Shown one piece after another: positions 8,825-15,713 of a stretch of 64,000 nucleotides of DNA. The notes beneath the pieces are model-generated. The model saw only the letters and a program-made list of their open reading frames with translations. It had not been told where the DNA came from and did not search any database. A program made the translations under genes and the position numbers. The stretch is from a virus. The first letter of the stretch is position 1. The number at the start of each line of letters is the position of its first letter. Where the stretch lies: positions 62,001 to 126,000 of IMG/VR virus record IMGVR_UViG_3300037088_000361. One strand, given 5' to 3'.

Positions 8825-8853
8825 AGCCAGCGGTCTCCTTGGACACAAAATCT

Positions 8854-9339
8854 ATGAAGTCGCAGACCATAGAAGCGAGCGAGATACACCAAAGGATATA
8901 CATAAAGAACTGGTGGAAGTTTCAACATTACCACGACCGTAGACCCTCGTGGATTAAGCTACACACGTCCATCCTGACGGATGATGTGCTGATTAACTTA
9001 CCAGGGGACGACTTCAAGCACCTGGTGCGCTTGTGGTTAGCTCTGGCAGAGCATGAGGGGAGCTTCAGTCAGGCTAACTGGGCTCTCGGGCATAGCGTGG
9101 GCTTCTCTACCCGTAAGCAGTGGCAAAGCTTTCTAGCACGAATGATAAATAAGTCCCTGATAACAGAGGAAGATTCTCGTGGAGCTAGGGCAGAGGTGGC
9201 TAGCGATTTGGTACACAGAAGAAGAAGAGATAAGAAAGAGATAAAGAATAAAGAGAATAACCCTAACACCTCTTCAGGTAACTCTAACTTTTCTCCAGAT
9301 AATTTCCCTATTGATTTGACCGTAGATGAGGAGGATTGA
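8854..9339 (+). CDS. Replication initiator / replisome-organiser-like protein
   Basis: A 161-residue protein starts at ATG 8854. Residues 16-60 read IKNWWKFQHYHDRRPSWIKL and on into a helical domain with LVRLWLALAEH, the hallmark of phage replication proteins with a winged-helix N-terminus. The C-terminal 50 residues are basic, then Asn/Ser-rich and acidic, typical of a flexible tail that contacts a helicase. The start follows the IsrB element's right hairpin by 20 nt and has no ribosome site, so the element may have removed the native leader. It probably works with the helicase upstream. The family call rests on the characteristic N-terminal motif. Confidence 0.7.
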   Translation: MKSQTIEASEIHQRIYIKNWWKFQHYHDRRPSWIKLHTSILTDDVLINLPGDDFKHLVRLWLALAEHEGSFSQANWALGHSVGFSTRKQWQSFLARMINKSLITEEDSRGARAEVASDLVHRRRRDKKEIKNKENNPNTSSGNSNFSPDNFPIDLTVDEED

Positions 9340-9872
9340 TGGACCCAAAAGTTTTTGAGTGCATGAAAAAACGGGGATGGCTGGACAAGAACAATAAGCC
9401 CAAGTGGCCTTTTGCCTTTGCTACTTGGTCCGAGGACATTACCGACGACGAGGGGACTATACCTGCGGAGTGCATCAAGCTGGCAATCCACTATCACTTC
9501 CACCCCTTCCATGAACCCCATGACCCATTCTTCCGCAACCAAGGTCTATCCGCTGCCACACTAGAACACTACGGGCGGAGAATGGTACGCTCCATTCCTG
9601 ATGCCTACACCTACAAAGACAACCCGTGGAACCCTTGGAAACGGTTTCCTAACCTTAACTGCCTTGAATGTCACGGAGAGGGGGGAAAACTCTCACAGAT
9701 ATATGACACTAAGGCCTTCAATTTCAAGATGTGTAAATGCATTATTGGACTGCCAGAAGGAAGAGATGGCTGCCCTAAGTGTAGGAACACCGGTAACCGT
9801 GACCTGCGTATCCTTGGAAAAGTTCCCGGAAGCTTTATAACCAAGGTTGTTGATTGTGATTGCCTGCGATGA
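9339..9872 (+). CDS. Zinc-finger protein with DnaJ-like CXXCXG motifs
   Basis: A 177-residue protein starts at ATG 9339, whose A is the last base of the previous gene's TGA, with GAGGAGG upstream. The C-terminal third has CLECHGEGG, CKC, CPKCRNTGN and CDC, a pattern like the cysteine-rich repeats of DnaJ that bind two zinc ions. The N-terminal part has an aromatic and His-rich segment (AIHYHFHPFHEPHDPF). Coupled to the initiator-like gene, it may act in replication or as a nucleic-acid-binding adaptor. No J-domain is present, so it is not a DnaJ protein. Confidence 0.75.
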   Translation: MDPKVFECMKKRGWLDKNNKPKWPFAFATWSEDITDDEGTIPAECIKLAIHYHFHPFHEPHDPFFRNQGLSAATLEHYGRRMVRSIPDAYTYKDNPWNPWKRFPNLNCLECHGEGGKLSQIYDTKAFNFKMCKCIIGLPEGRDGCPKCRNTGNRDLRILGKVPGSFITKVVDCDCLR

Positions 9873-10103
9873 GAGTATTATCCCTTGTCTGAAAAATTTT
9901 ACATATGACTAACCCACTACAAATTGACCATCAAGATTCAACTCTATCCGAAAATTCCACAGACTCCGTGAAAACCCATCTCTCCGAGAAAGTTTGCCGG
10001 TGATTTAAGATTTCCACTACCGACCTCATAGACAGCCGCACGCTATGACCACAAATTTTTCACATCACGCAAGAGGGGTTTGACAATTCAGGAGAGAGGT
10101 ACA
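9873..10103 (+). other. Intergenic leader of nrdJ
   Basis: This 231-nt gap holds no plausible ORF. It is AT-rich, carries the recurrent AGTATTATC element at 9874-9882, and ends with GGAGAGAGG before the nrdJ start. A cobalamin riboswitch would be sensible for a B12 enzyme, but I could not see the conserved B12-box. Confidence 0.4.
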
Positions 10104-12008
10104 ATGCCGAAGAGTATTGAAATGACACCTTTTCAACAGTATATTTATAAAAGTAAATATGCTCGGTGGCTTCCCGAGAAAAATCGTCGGGAAGATTGGC
10201 CGGAAACAGTCCACAGATACATTGACTTTATTTCTAAAAAAATCCCAGAGGACATCAGGGAAGAGACCAGCAAGGAGCTTGAAAATGCAATCCTGAACAT
10301 GGAAGTTATGCCCTCGATGCGAGCTATGATGACCGCAGGGAAAGCGGCAGAGCGCGATGAAGTCGCAATATTCAACTGTTCTTACATTGCTATTGATGAC
10401 CCGAGAGCATTTGACGAGGCTGTTTACTTATCTATGTGTGGAGTAGGGGTGGGATTTTCCGTTGAGCGCCAATGCATAAACCAACTACCTACCATTGCTG
10501 AAAACTTTTATCAAGAAGATACCACCATCAAGGTCAGGGACTCAAAAATTGGATGGGCAACAGCCTTCCGTCAATTGATAGCCTTGCTCTATGGGGGGCT
10601 TATACCAAAGTGGGACCTCAGCTCCTTGCGTCTGGCAGGTGCTTTACTTAAGACATTTGGTGGTCGGGCGTCTGGACCGGAGCCACTTGACCGTCTTTTT
10701 AAATTCACTGTTCAACTTTTCAGGAATGCCGCAGGAAGAAAACTTACCAGTATTGAATGTCATGACTTGATGTGTATGATTGCAGATGTTGTGGTCAGCG
10801 GTGGGGTAAGACGTAGCGCCTTAATTTCCTTCTCCAATCTTTCTGATGACCGTATGCGAAACGCCAAGACAGGACAGTGGTGGATTGAGAATCCTCAGCG
10901 AGCACTGGCCAACAATAGTGCAGTCTATACGGAAAGGCCAGAAATCGGGGTATTCATGCGGGAGTGGTTATCTCTTTACGAGTCCCGTTCCGGCGAGCGA
11001 GGAATATTCAATCGTGAAGCGGCTAAAAAACATATTGCCGCCGCAGGAAGACGTAAGTGGAAGGATATAGATTTCGGTGGGAATCCTTGCATGGAGATAC
11101 TTTTAAAAAGTACAGAAACTTGTAATTTGACTGAGGTTGTAACTCGTCCAAACGATACCAAGAAAATCCTTAAGGATAAGATTTACAAGGCAACCATCTT
11201 GGGAACACTCCAATCTACCTTCACTGACTTTCGGTACCTTCGTAAGGCATGGCAAAAAAACGCCGAGGAAGAACGGCTATTGGGGGTCAGCCTGACCGGA
11301 ATCATGGACAATAAGATTACATCCACCAATGATTCCCACCTTGAGGCTTTACTTGATGAGCTACGCCTATATGCTATTCAAGTCAATAAGGAGTGGGCGG
11401 AGAAGCTTGGAATAAGCCCATCGGCGGGAATAACCTGCGGAAAACCTTCCGGCACTGTGTCTAACTTGGTTAATGCCTCCCCAGGAATGCACGCTCGCCA
11501 TAGCAAGTATATTTCTCGGGCGGTACGGGAGAATCGCACAAGTCCCATCTCTGTATTTCTCAAAGCAGCAGGAGTGCCATGGGAGCCAGAAGTATCAAAA
11601 CCTAACGATGTTGATGTGTTTTATTTTCCGTTGGAGTCCCCCGAAGGGTCGGTAACTCGGGATGACCTTGCAGCGGTCCAGCAGCTTGAGGTTTACCTCA
11701 CCTACAAGCAGCATTGGACTGAACATAACCAAAGCTGCACAATTTCCGTTCGGGAGCACGAGTGGCTTGATGTGGGCTCATGGGTCTTTAATCACTTTGA
11801 CTCTATCTGCGGGGTTTCTTTCCTTCCTTTTTCCAATTCAGTATATAAGCAAGCCCCATACACTGAACTTACTGAGCAGCAGTACCTTGATGCAGTTGCC
11901 AAGATGCCGGTTATCGACTGGTCTAAGCTGGTGGAGTTTGAGAAGGAAGACCATACCACGGCTATGAAGGAATATGCGTGTTCGTCGGCAACTGGGTGTG
12001 CTTTGTAG
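10104..12008 (+). CDS. nrdJ: Adenosylcobalamin-dependent ribonucleoside-triphosphate reductase (class II)
   Basis: A 634-residue protein starts at ATG 10104 after GGAGAGAGG. It reduces ribonucleotides to deoxyribonucleotides for DNA synthesis with a B12 radical. Visible features: C92 in FNCSYIAID and C340 in TCNLTEVV, the likely redox pair; the catalytic NPCMEI motif with C329 and E331; the segment GGVRRSALISFSNLSDDRM; and a C-terminal shuttle pair C626/C632 in YACSSATGCAL. This fits the monomeric RTPR type known from Lactobacillus leichmannii, though about 100 residues shorter. A class II enzyme needs no oxygen and no second subunit. A GIY-YIG gene follows closely. Confidence 0.92.
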   Translation: MPKSIEMTPFQQYIYKSKYARWLPEKNRREDWPETVHRYIDFISKKIPEDIREETSKELENAILNMEVMPSMRAMMTAGKAAERDEVAIFNCSYIAIDDPRAFDEAVYLSMCGVGVGFSVERQCINQLPTIAENFYQEDTTIKVRDSKIGWATAFRQLIALLYGGLIPKWDLSSLRLAGALLKTFGGRASGPEPLDRLFKFTVQLFRNAAGRKLTSIECHDLMCMIADVVVSGGVRRSALISFSNLSDDRMRNAKTGQWWIENPQRALANNSAVYTERPEIGVFMREWLSLYESRSGERGIFNREAAKKHIAAAGRRKWKDIDFGGNPCMEILLKSTETCNLTEVVTRPNDTKKILKDKIYKATILGTLQSTFTDFRYLRKAWQKNAEEERLLGVSLTGIMDNKITSTNDSHLEALLDELRLYAIQVNKEWAEKLGISPSAGITCGKPSGTVSNLVNASPGMHARHSKYISRAVRENRTSPISVFLKAAGVPWEPEVSKPNDVDVFYFPLESPEGSVTRDDLAAVQQLEVYLTYKQHWTEHNQSCTISVREHEWLDVGSWVFNHFDSICGVSFLPFSNSVYKQAPYTELTEQQYLDAVAKMPVIDWSKLVEFEKEDHTTAMKEYACSSATGCAL

Positions 12009-12051
12009 TGTTGGGATTTGTGAACCATAGAATTTGGTATTAAAGGGTGCT

Positions 12052-12750
12052 ATGGAATACAATTTTAACAACTCTAAACTAATATGTGGTATCTACCGAA
12101 TCTTTCTGATTGGGACAGAACATAGTTATGTGGGTCAGGCTAAAAACATCAAGGTTAGGTGGCGGCAACACAGGTGGGGTCTGTTGAAGGGAGTAAACAG
12201 GGCTGTTAGGCTTCAAAGAGCGTGGAACAAGTACGGTGAAGACGCTTTCCAGTTTGAGATTCTTGAGGAGTGCTTGTGTGAACCTAACATTCTCCTTCTA
12301 AGAGAGCAACATTGGATGGACAAGCTTCGGGCGTATAAGGCGGGATTCAATTCTACCCCTCATGCTGGATTATCAACCTTTGGCATGCGGTTTTCTCCTT
12401 CAACAAGAAAGAAACTATCTGAAAAACGAAGAGGTAGGGTAACCTCAGAACAAACTAGATTAAGGCTTAGCCAAAAGATGAAAAATCGGGTATTTTCTGA
12501 AGAGCATTTGAGGCATTTGGCAGAAGCCGGACGGCGACGTATGTTGAATTCTCCAGACCGTAATAAACTTGGAGAATGGTCCAAGAATCATCCGCAGATA
12601 GGAGCAGCCAACGCTTTTTATGGTAAACATCATTCAGAAGAAACTAGAAAGATTATCTCGGAAAACCATATTGGTAAAAACCACTCAGAAGAAACCAAGG
12701 AGAAAATCCGGCAAGCACATTTAGCTAGAAGCACCCCCACCCTTGTTTGA
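12052..12750 (+). CDS. GIY-YIG homing endonuclease with NUMOD repeats
   Basis: A 232-residue protein starts at ATG 12052 after AAGGGTG; the frame opens earlier at TTG 12034. The catalytic domain shows CGIYRIF, then HSYVGQAKNIKVRWRQHR. The C-terminal half is a string of NUMOD3-type DNA-binding repeats (FSPSTRKKLSEKRRGR, HSEETRKIISENHIG, HSEETKEKIRQAHLA). It is a free-standing homing endonuclease between nrdJ and the next gene; ribonucleotide reductase genes are common homing sites. Codons are more AT-rich than in nrdJ neighbours such as the gene at 12773, in line with separate ancestry. Confidence 0.9.
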   Translation: MEYNFNNSKLICGIYRIFLIGTEHSYVGQAKNIKVRWRQHRWGLLKGVNRAVRLQRAWNKYGEDAFQFEILEECLCEPNILLLREQHWMDKLRAYKAGFNSTPHAGLSTFGMRFSPSTRKKLSEKRRGRVTSEQTRLRLSQKMKNRVFSEEHLRHLAEAGRRRMLNSPDRNKLGEWSKNHPQIGAANAFYGKHHSEETRKIISENHIGKNHSEETKEKIRQAHLARSTPTLV

Positions 12751-12772
12751 GTGTTAGAAAACGGAGGAAACA

Positions 12773-13099
12773 ATGGAAAGCATCCTCAAGTTCACAACGA
12801 CTTTTACGGACAAGACGCAGGAGGTGCAGGAGCTTCACGTGAGCGACATCCCGAATCCACAGGCATTGGACGCATTTGTCATGCAAGCGTTGAACCAGTA
12901 TGCCAACATCGGTCTGGTCAAGAAGCTGGTGCAGGAGAACAAGTATGTTCTCATCCCCTGCGGCCAGATTGCCCGTGTCGAGGTTGACTTGCCGTCGATT
13001 GCCATCGCTAGCGCCTTGGATGTCAAGGCGCTAGGGCAGGTGGCAGACCACGTTAAGCCCATGAGCCAAGCGGCAGACTATGTGCGGCGGATTTCCTAA
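12773..13099 (+). CDS. Small protein of unknown function
   Basis: A 108-residue protein starts MESILKFTTTFTDKTQ at ATG 12773, seven bases after GGAGG. It appears to be a compact alpha/beta fold with a central helical segment (ALDAFVMQALNQYANIGLVKKLVQE) followed by short strands. There are no cysteine clusters or membrane segments. It is separated from the homing endonuclease by only 22 nt, so it probably followed nrdJ before that gene arrived. A 33-nt perfect palindrome lies 37 nt after its stop. No family recognised. Confidence 0.75.
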   Translation: MESILKFTTTFTDKTQEVQELHVSDIPNPQALDAFVMQALNQYANIGLVKKLVQENKYVLIPCGQIARVEVDLPSIAIASALDVKALGQVADHVKPMSQAADYVRRIS

Positions 13100-13136
13100 T
13101 CTTCGTACCAAAACCCCCTACCACACCCACCCCAAT

Positions 13137-13169
13137 ATGGACTTTAAGGAATAATTCCTTAAAGTCCAT
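13137..13169. promoter_or_regulatory. Perfect 33-nt palindrome (operator or terminator)
   Basis: Two 16-nt arms, 13137-13152 and 13154-13169, are exact reverse complements around one A; the left arm is ATGGACTTTAAGGAAT. No T-run follows, so a simple intrinsic terminator is unlikely. It lies just before the promoter-like boxes at 13178-13204 and may be an operator for a dimeric regulator. Confidence 0.65.
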
Positions 13170-13177
13170 CCGCACGA

Positions 13178-13204
13178 TGTATACTATAGGTGAGTGGTAT
13201 TATA
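13178..13204 (+). promoter_or_regulatory. Putative promoter boxes before the gene at 13226
   Basis: TGTATACTATA at 13178-13188 and GGTATTATA at 13196-13204, two forms of the recurrent box, lie between the palindrome and the gene. The second is 22 nt before the start codon, the spacing seen at other genes. Confidence 0.5.
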
Positions 13205-13225
13205 TCTATCTGACGAGGTGATGCC

Positions 13226-13597
13226 TTGAAATCAATAAACGAGCCTCCCATTAAAGATTTCAGAGAAGTTGGTTTGCTGTATCCCTTTGCCTGCGACTTG
13301 GACGGAGAGAAGCACTGGCTATGCGTCAACGATATGCTGGAGATGCGCTTGTCCCATCCTTACTGGGACCCGATGGAGCACTTTCTTGACTACCTCAAGG
13401 AGCTTAACGACATTGGCGACCTCTATGAGGTCACCCTGCCCAAGCTCCGCAGGCAGCTCACACAGTCCAGTATTGTGACAGCGCAACGCAAGAAGGATGG
13501 TGTGTGCCTCCAGTGCGGTGCCAAAGGCACACCGGGGTATCCCCATTCCCGGTCTTGCAAGAATAATCCCAACAAGGACGAGGAAGACGAGTATTAG
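13226..13597 (+). CDS. Small zinc-finger-like protein of unknown function
   Basis: A 123-residue protein starts at TTG 13226, chosen for the strong GAGGTGAT just upstream. The body is acidic and helical (NDMLEMRLSHPYWDPMEHF). The C-terminus carries CLQCGAKGTPG and a later HSRSC, a likely single zinc site, and ends in an acidic tail EDEEDEY-like stretch. It opens a new transcription unit behind a palindrome and promoter-like boxes. No family recognised. Confidence 0.7.
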   Translation: MKSINEPPIKDFREVGLLYPFACDLDGEKHWLCVNDMLEMRLSHPYWDPMEHFLDYLKELNDIGDLYEVTLPKLRRQLTQSSIVTAQRKKDGVCLQCGAKGTPGYPHSRSCKNNPNKDEEDEY

Positions 13598-13620
13598 ACG
13601 ATATAATCTCAAGGAGGAAC

Positions 13621-13845
13621 ATGCGAAGATTTGCAGAAAACGACAAGGTGACATTGGTTAATTTAGGCGCTTCTTATTCCGACAAGGAATATCGGGCAAT
13701 CATCAAAGGTCTTTCCGTGGAGGAAATACTTCCTGCTGCAAGAATCTGGATTGTGGAAATGGTGGACAAGCTTGACCCGGCAACCTACGGGTATAGTCAC
13801 TGTACGATGCCTGAAGCATGTATTCGCCTCGGCTGGAAAGATTAA
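13621..13845 (+). CDS. Small protein of unknown function
   Basis: A 74-residue protein starts MRRFAENDKVTLVNLG at ATG 13621, with AAGGAGGAAC directly upstream. It looks like a single compact alpha/beta domain and carries one His/Cys pair (GYSHCTMPEAC). It lies 23 nt after the previous stop in the same unit. No family recognised. Confidence 0.75.
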   Translation: MRRFAENDKVTLVNLGASYSDKEYRAIIKGLSVEEILPAARIWIVEMVDKLDPATYGYSHCTMPEACIRLGWKD

Positions 13846-13891
13846 GGTTTCATGAAGACGAGTATTAGGTAGGAGAACCCCAAGGAGGCTT

Positions 13892-14452
13892 ATGTCCTGT
13901 GTCGTAGGAGTGGTATCTGAAGGCAAGGTGTGGATGGGGGCGGACAGTGCTGCTTCGGACGGTGAGGATATGCTTTCCCTTGTCAACCGTAAGATATTCT
14001 TCAATGGTCCCCTATTGATTGGCTGCGTCGGTTCCATCCGCATGACCCAACTTATCCAATACAAGCTTTTTGTCCCAGAACCTCCCAGTATGGTGGTCGG
14101 GGACCGTGACCTTATGAGATATATGGCCATTAGCTTCGTGGACGCCGTAAGGAAGGTATTCCAAGCCAACGACTTCTCGTTAATCCATGACGACCACTCC
14201 ACTGAGGGCGTGTCTCTCATCGGATACCGTGGTCACCTTTTTCGTATGGAGGGGGACCTCCAGATAGTGGAGAGGGTGGATGGATATGAGGCAATAGGCT
14301 GTGGGAGCCCCTACGCCCTCGGCTCCCTGTTCGAGAGCGGGAAGGAAACACCCTTCATGCGGGTGACTAACGCCCTGACCGCATCGCACCACTTCAGCGC
14401 CCACGTGCGGCCGCCGTACAAGATTATGAGCGGGGACGACATCGGTAAATAA
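13892..14452 (+). CDS. HslV/proteasome-beta-like Ntn hydrolase
   Basis: A 186-residue protein starts at ATG 13892 after CAAGGAGG. The N-terminus MSCVVGVVSEGKVWMGADSA and the following RKIFFNGPLLIGCVGSIR match the first strands of HslV and proteasome beta subunits (T-x-V-x-V...GADxx...K), with Ser2 or Cys3 in place of the usual catalytic Thr after Met removal. Such proteins form ring-shaped threonine proteases in bacteria. The phage copy may be a protease, a processing enzyme, or a non-catalytic scaffold. No unfoldase partner (HslU/ClpX-like) is seen nearby. The match is to the N-terminal pattern; the C-terminal half is less typical. Confidence 0.7.
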   Translation: MSCVVGVVSEGKVWMGADSAASDGEDMLSLVNRKIFFNGPLLIGCVGSIRMTQLIQYKLFVPEPPSMVVGDRDLMRYMAISFVDAVRKVFQANDFSLIHDDHSTEGVSLIGYRGHLFRMEGDLQIVERVDGYEAIGCGSPYALGSLFESGKETPFMRVTNALTASHHFSAHVRPPYKIMSGDDIGK

Positions 14453-14492
14453 CCGGCGCAATAAGTCAACTATAAGGCTCAGAAATAAGAAG

Positions 14493-14882
14493 TCACATAG
14501 ATTCTCCGTTGTGTTTTTTCAGATACTCTATTGCTTTCAGCAATGTTGATATATTTTCTTTGAAATTACCAATCCCAGCGTTGCAGTTCATACAAAGCAG
14601 TTCACGGGGGTTACCGGTGGTATGATTGTGGTCCCCACATAGCTTTCTTTTATCTTTGCGGCCACAGATAACACAGACCTCATTTTGTTTTTTCATCGCG
14701 TCGTTGTATAAATCTATGTTCCACCCGGTGCGTTTCAAGGAGCATATATAGTTGGCGCTGTTTTGACATTTACGACATAGAGACTGTACTTTGAAACGCC
14801 TTGTGTTGTGCTTGGTGAACTTGGTTATATCCATCTCCCCACACGAGCAGCCACGGAACTCACGGTCTATCCATTTTCCCAT
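14493..14882 (-). CDS. Endonuclease VII-like HNH nuclease
   Basis: A 129-residue minus-strand protein starts at ATG 14882 with AGGAGG upstream. Residues 75-125 read CVICGRK, then LCGDHNHTTGNPRELLCMNCNAGIG, with the C-x2-C / DHxHxTG / C-x2-C pattern of T4 endonuclease VII relatives and a following helical LLKAIEYLKKH. The N-terminus adds a further zinc-like motif (GCSCGEMD, CRKCQN). Members cut branched DNA or act as homing endonucleases. Minus orientation between plus-strand genes and low GC suggest a mobile gene. Confidence 0.85.
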   Translation of the reverse strand: MGKWIDREFRGCSCGEMDITKFTKHNTRRFKVQSLCRKCQNSANYICSLKRTGWNIDLYNDAMKKQNEVCVICGRKDKRKLCGDHNHTTGNPRELLCMNCNAGIGNFKENISTLLKAIEYLKKHNGESM

Positions 14883-14941
14883 AAAATCCTCCTACTTAGG
14901 AGATGGTAGTCAAAAAATAATCAAATTTTTTAACTTTTGGT

Positions 14942-14950
14942 GGTATTATA
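14942..14950 (+). promoter_or_regulatory. Recurrent GGTATTATA box before the RNA cluster
   Basis: GGTATTATA lies 20 nt before a 36-codon ORF, in an AT-rich gap that follows the minus-strand endonuclease start. It is one of about ten copies of this box in the window. Confidence 0.45.
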
Positions 14951-14969
14951 TAGAAGTAGGGAGATTGTC

Positions 14970-15080
14970 ATGAATATGGCCACTCACATCACTCTAGGCG
15001 ACATTGAAGCAGTAGGTATAGCCGAAGCCGCCGTCGTGTGTGAGGGAGGCGATACGTCGCCTTCGGGAGGGTTGGGATAG
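14970..15080 (+). CDS. Possible small peptide, 36 residues
   Basis: ATG 14970 follows AGGGAG and opens a 36-codon frame (MNMATHITLGDIEAVGIAEA, then a Gly-rich end). It has a promoter-like box upstream and an intrinsic terminator 25 nt after the stop, so it looks like a one-gene unit. No family recognised; it could be chance. Confidence 0.45.
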   Translation: MNMATHITLGDIEAVGIAEAAVVCEGGDTSPSGGLG

Positions 15081-15104
15081 AAAATCCTAATTTTGAATCC
15101 CGAA

Positions 15105-15135
15105 GGCACCTAGAAAGCTTAGGTGCCATTTTTGT
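15105..15135 (+). terminator. Intrinsic terminator
   Basis: An 8-bp stem GGCACCTA / TAGGTGCC (15105-15112 and 15120-15127) with a 7-nt loop is followed by ATTTTTGTTTT. This would end transcription just before the first tRNA. Confidence 0.75.
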
Positions 15136-15149
15136 TTTACAGCACATTT

Positions 15150-15227
15150 GTTCCGGTGCGGCGAGTGGCTAAGCCAGTTGCCTTACAAGCAACCAATTCG
15201 GGGGTTCGAGTCCCTCCCGGAACACCA
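15150..15227 (+). tRNA. tRNA-Val (UAC)
   Basis: Acceptor GTTCCGG pairs with CCGGAAC, followed by encoded ACCA. The anticodon arm is GTTGC, loop CTTACAA, GCAAC, and the T-loop is TTCGAGT. It reads GUA. Confidence 0.88.
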
Positions 15228-15238
15228 AAATTGGATAT

Positions 15239-15316
15239 GCCCCGATAGCTTAGTGGCTTCAAAGCGCCACCTTCACACGATGGAGAACACAGGTTCGAGT
15301 CCTGTTCGGGGCACCA
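15239..15316 (+). tRNA. tRNA-Val (CAC)
   Basis: Acceptor GCCCCGA pairs with TCGGGGC, then ACCA. The anticodon loop is TTCACAC between CCACC and GATGG, with one mismatch; the T-loop is TTCGAGT. It reads GUG. Confidence 0.85.
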
Positions 15317-15550
15317 AGTAAGTCCGCTGAGGTCCAGCGGCAGGACACCGGCTCTGACACGCCGGTCAACGTAAACAGGGGCTGCGACAATGCCCCCACA
15401 AGATTTAAGTCTTGCCTTGTGGCGGCGAAAGCCGCAGCAGCCTGTGGAAAGGCTGTAAATAGAGAGGCATCCAAGACTGGCTCGTCCCGTTCGATTCGGG
15501 ATATAGTGTCTCTGGGGAATAGTAGGCCAGTCCACAAGGCGAGTTTTTTA
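15317..15550 (+). ncRNA. Structured non-coding RNA region between tRNAs, class unknown
   Basis: The first 50 nt look like a tRNA 5' half: a D-arm-like GTCC/GGAC (15332-15345), then ACCGGC, an 8-nt loop TCTGACAC, and GCCGGT (15347-15366). No normal T-arm or acceptor partner follows. Instead come a GGGGC/GCCCC hairpin (15378-15396) and a unit closed by GCCTTGTGG/CCACAAGGC (15414-15422, 15532-15540). That unit holds a GCGGC-GAAA-GCCGC tetraloop hairpin and a hairpin with a T-arm-like loop (TCCCG, TTCGATT, CGGGA), and is followed by six Ts. Group I intron, RNase P and tmRNA cores were considered and do not fit. Confidence 0.5.
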
Positions 15551-15628
15551 GCGGGAATAGCTCAGTTGGTAGAGCGCAACCTTGCCAAGGTTGAGGTTTC
15601 ACGGGTTCGAACCCCGTTTCCCGCTCCA
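15551..15628 (+). tRNA. tRNA-Gly (GCC)
   Basis: Acceptor GCGGGAA pairs with TTCCCGC, then TCCA. The anticodon arm is CAACC, TTGCCAA, GGTTG; the T-loop is TTCGAAC. It reads GGC/GGU. Confidence 0.92.
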
Positions 15629-15633
15629 AGTTT

Positions 15634-15709
15634 GGGCCTGTAGCTCATTTGGCAGAGCGCCTGTTTTGCAAGCAGGAGGCGAAGGGTTCAAATCCCTTTA
15701 GGTCCACCA
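15634..15709 (+). tRNA. tRNA-Ala (UGC)
   Basis: Acceptor GGGCCTG pairs with TAGGTCC (two wobbles), then ACCA. The anticodon loop is TTTGCAA, the T-loop TTCAAAT. It reads GCA. Five bases (AGTTT) separate it from the preceding tRNA's CCA. Confidence 0.92.
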
Positions 15710-15713
15710 AGTT

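Larger units (their letters stand above)
7622..8833 (+). mobile_element. IsrB-type (IS200/IS605-like) element without transposase
   Basis: The unit is bounded by two perfect 8-bp hairpins with the same TAAA loop: left arms 7622-7629 and 7634-7641, right arms 8814-8821 and 8826-8833. Between them lie a structured non-coding region and an IsrB-like gene. Subterminal hairpins are what single-strand transposases of IS200/IS605 elements recognise, and no TnpA gene is present, so the element is non-autonomous or now fixed. The left hairpin starts just after the helicase stop codon, and the IsrB stop codon lies inside the right loop. Exact ends and a cleavage tetranucleotide cannot be set without an empty-site sequence. 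Confidence 0.7.

Noticed and set aside
9873-10103. Cobalamin riboswitch before nrdJ
   Set aside because: No B12-box or long conserved junction could be recognised in the 231-nt leader.
15317-15550. Group I intron inside a tRNA
   Set aside because: A GATATAGT string recalls the intron S element, but P7/P3 pairing could not be built and no 3' tRNA exon with a matching acceptor was found.
15137-15643. ORFs on both strands through the first tRNAs
   Set aside because: They are translations of tRNA genes and hairpins, a common artefact, and have no ribosome sites.
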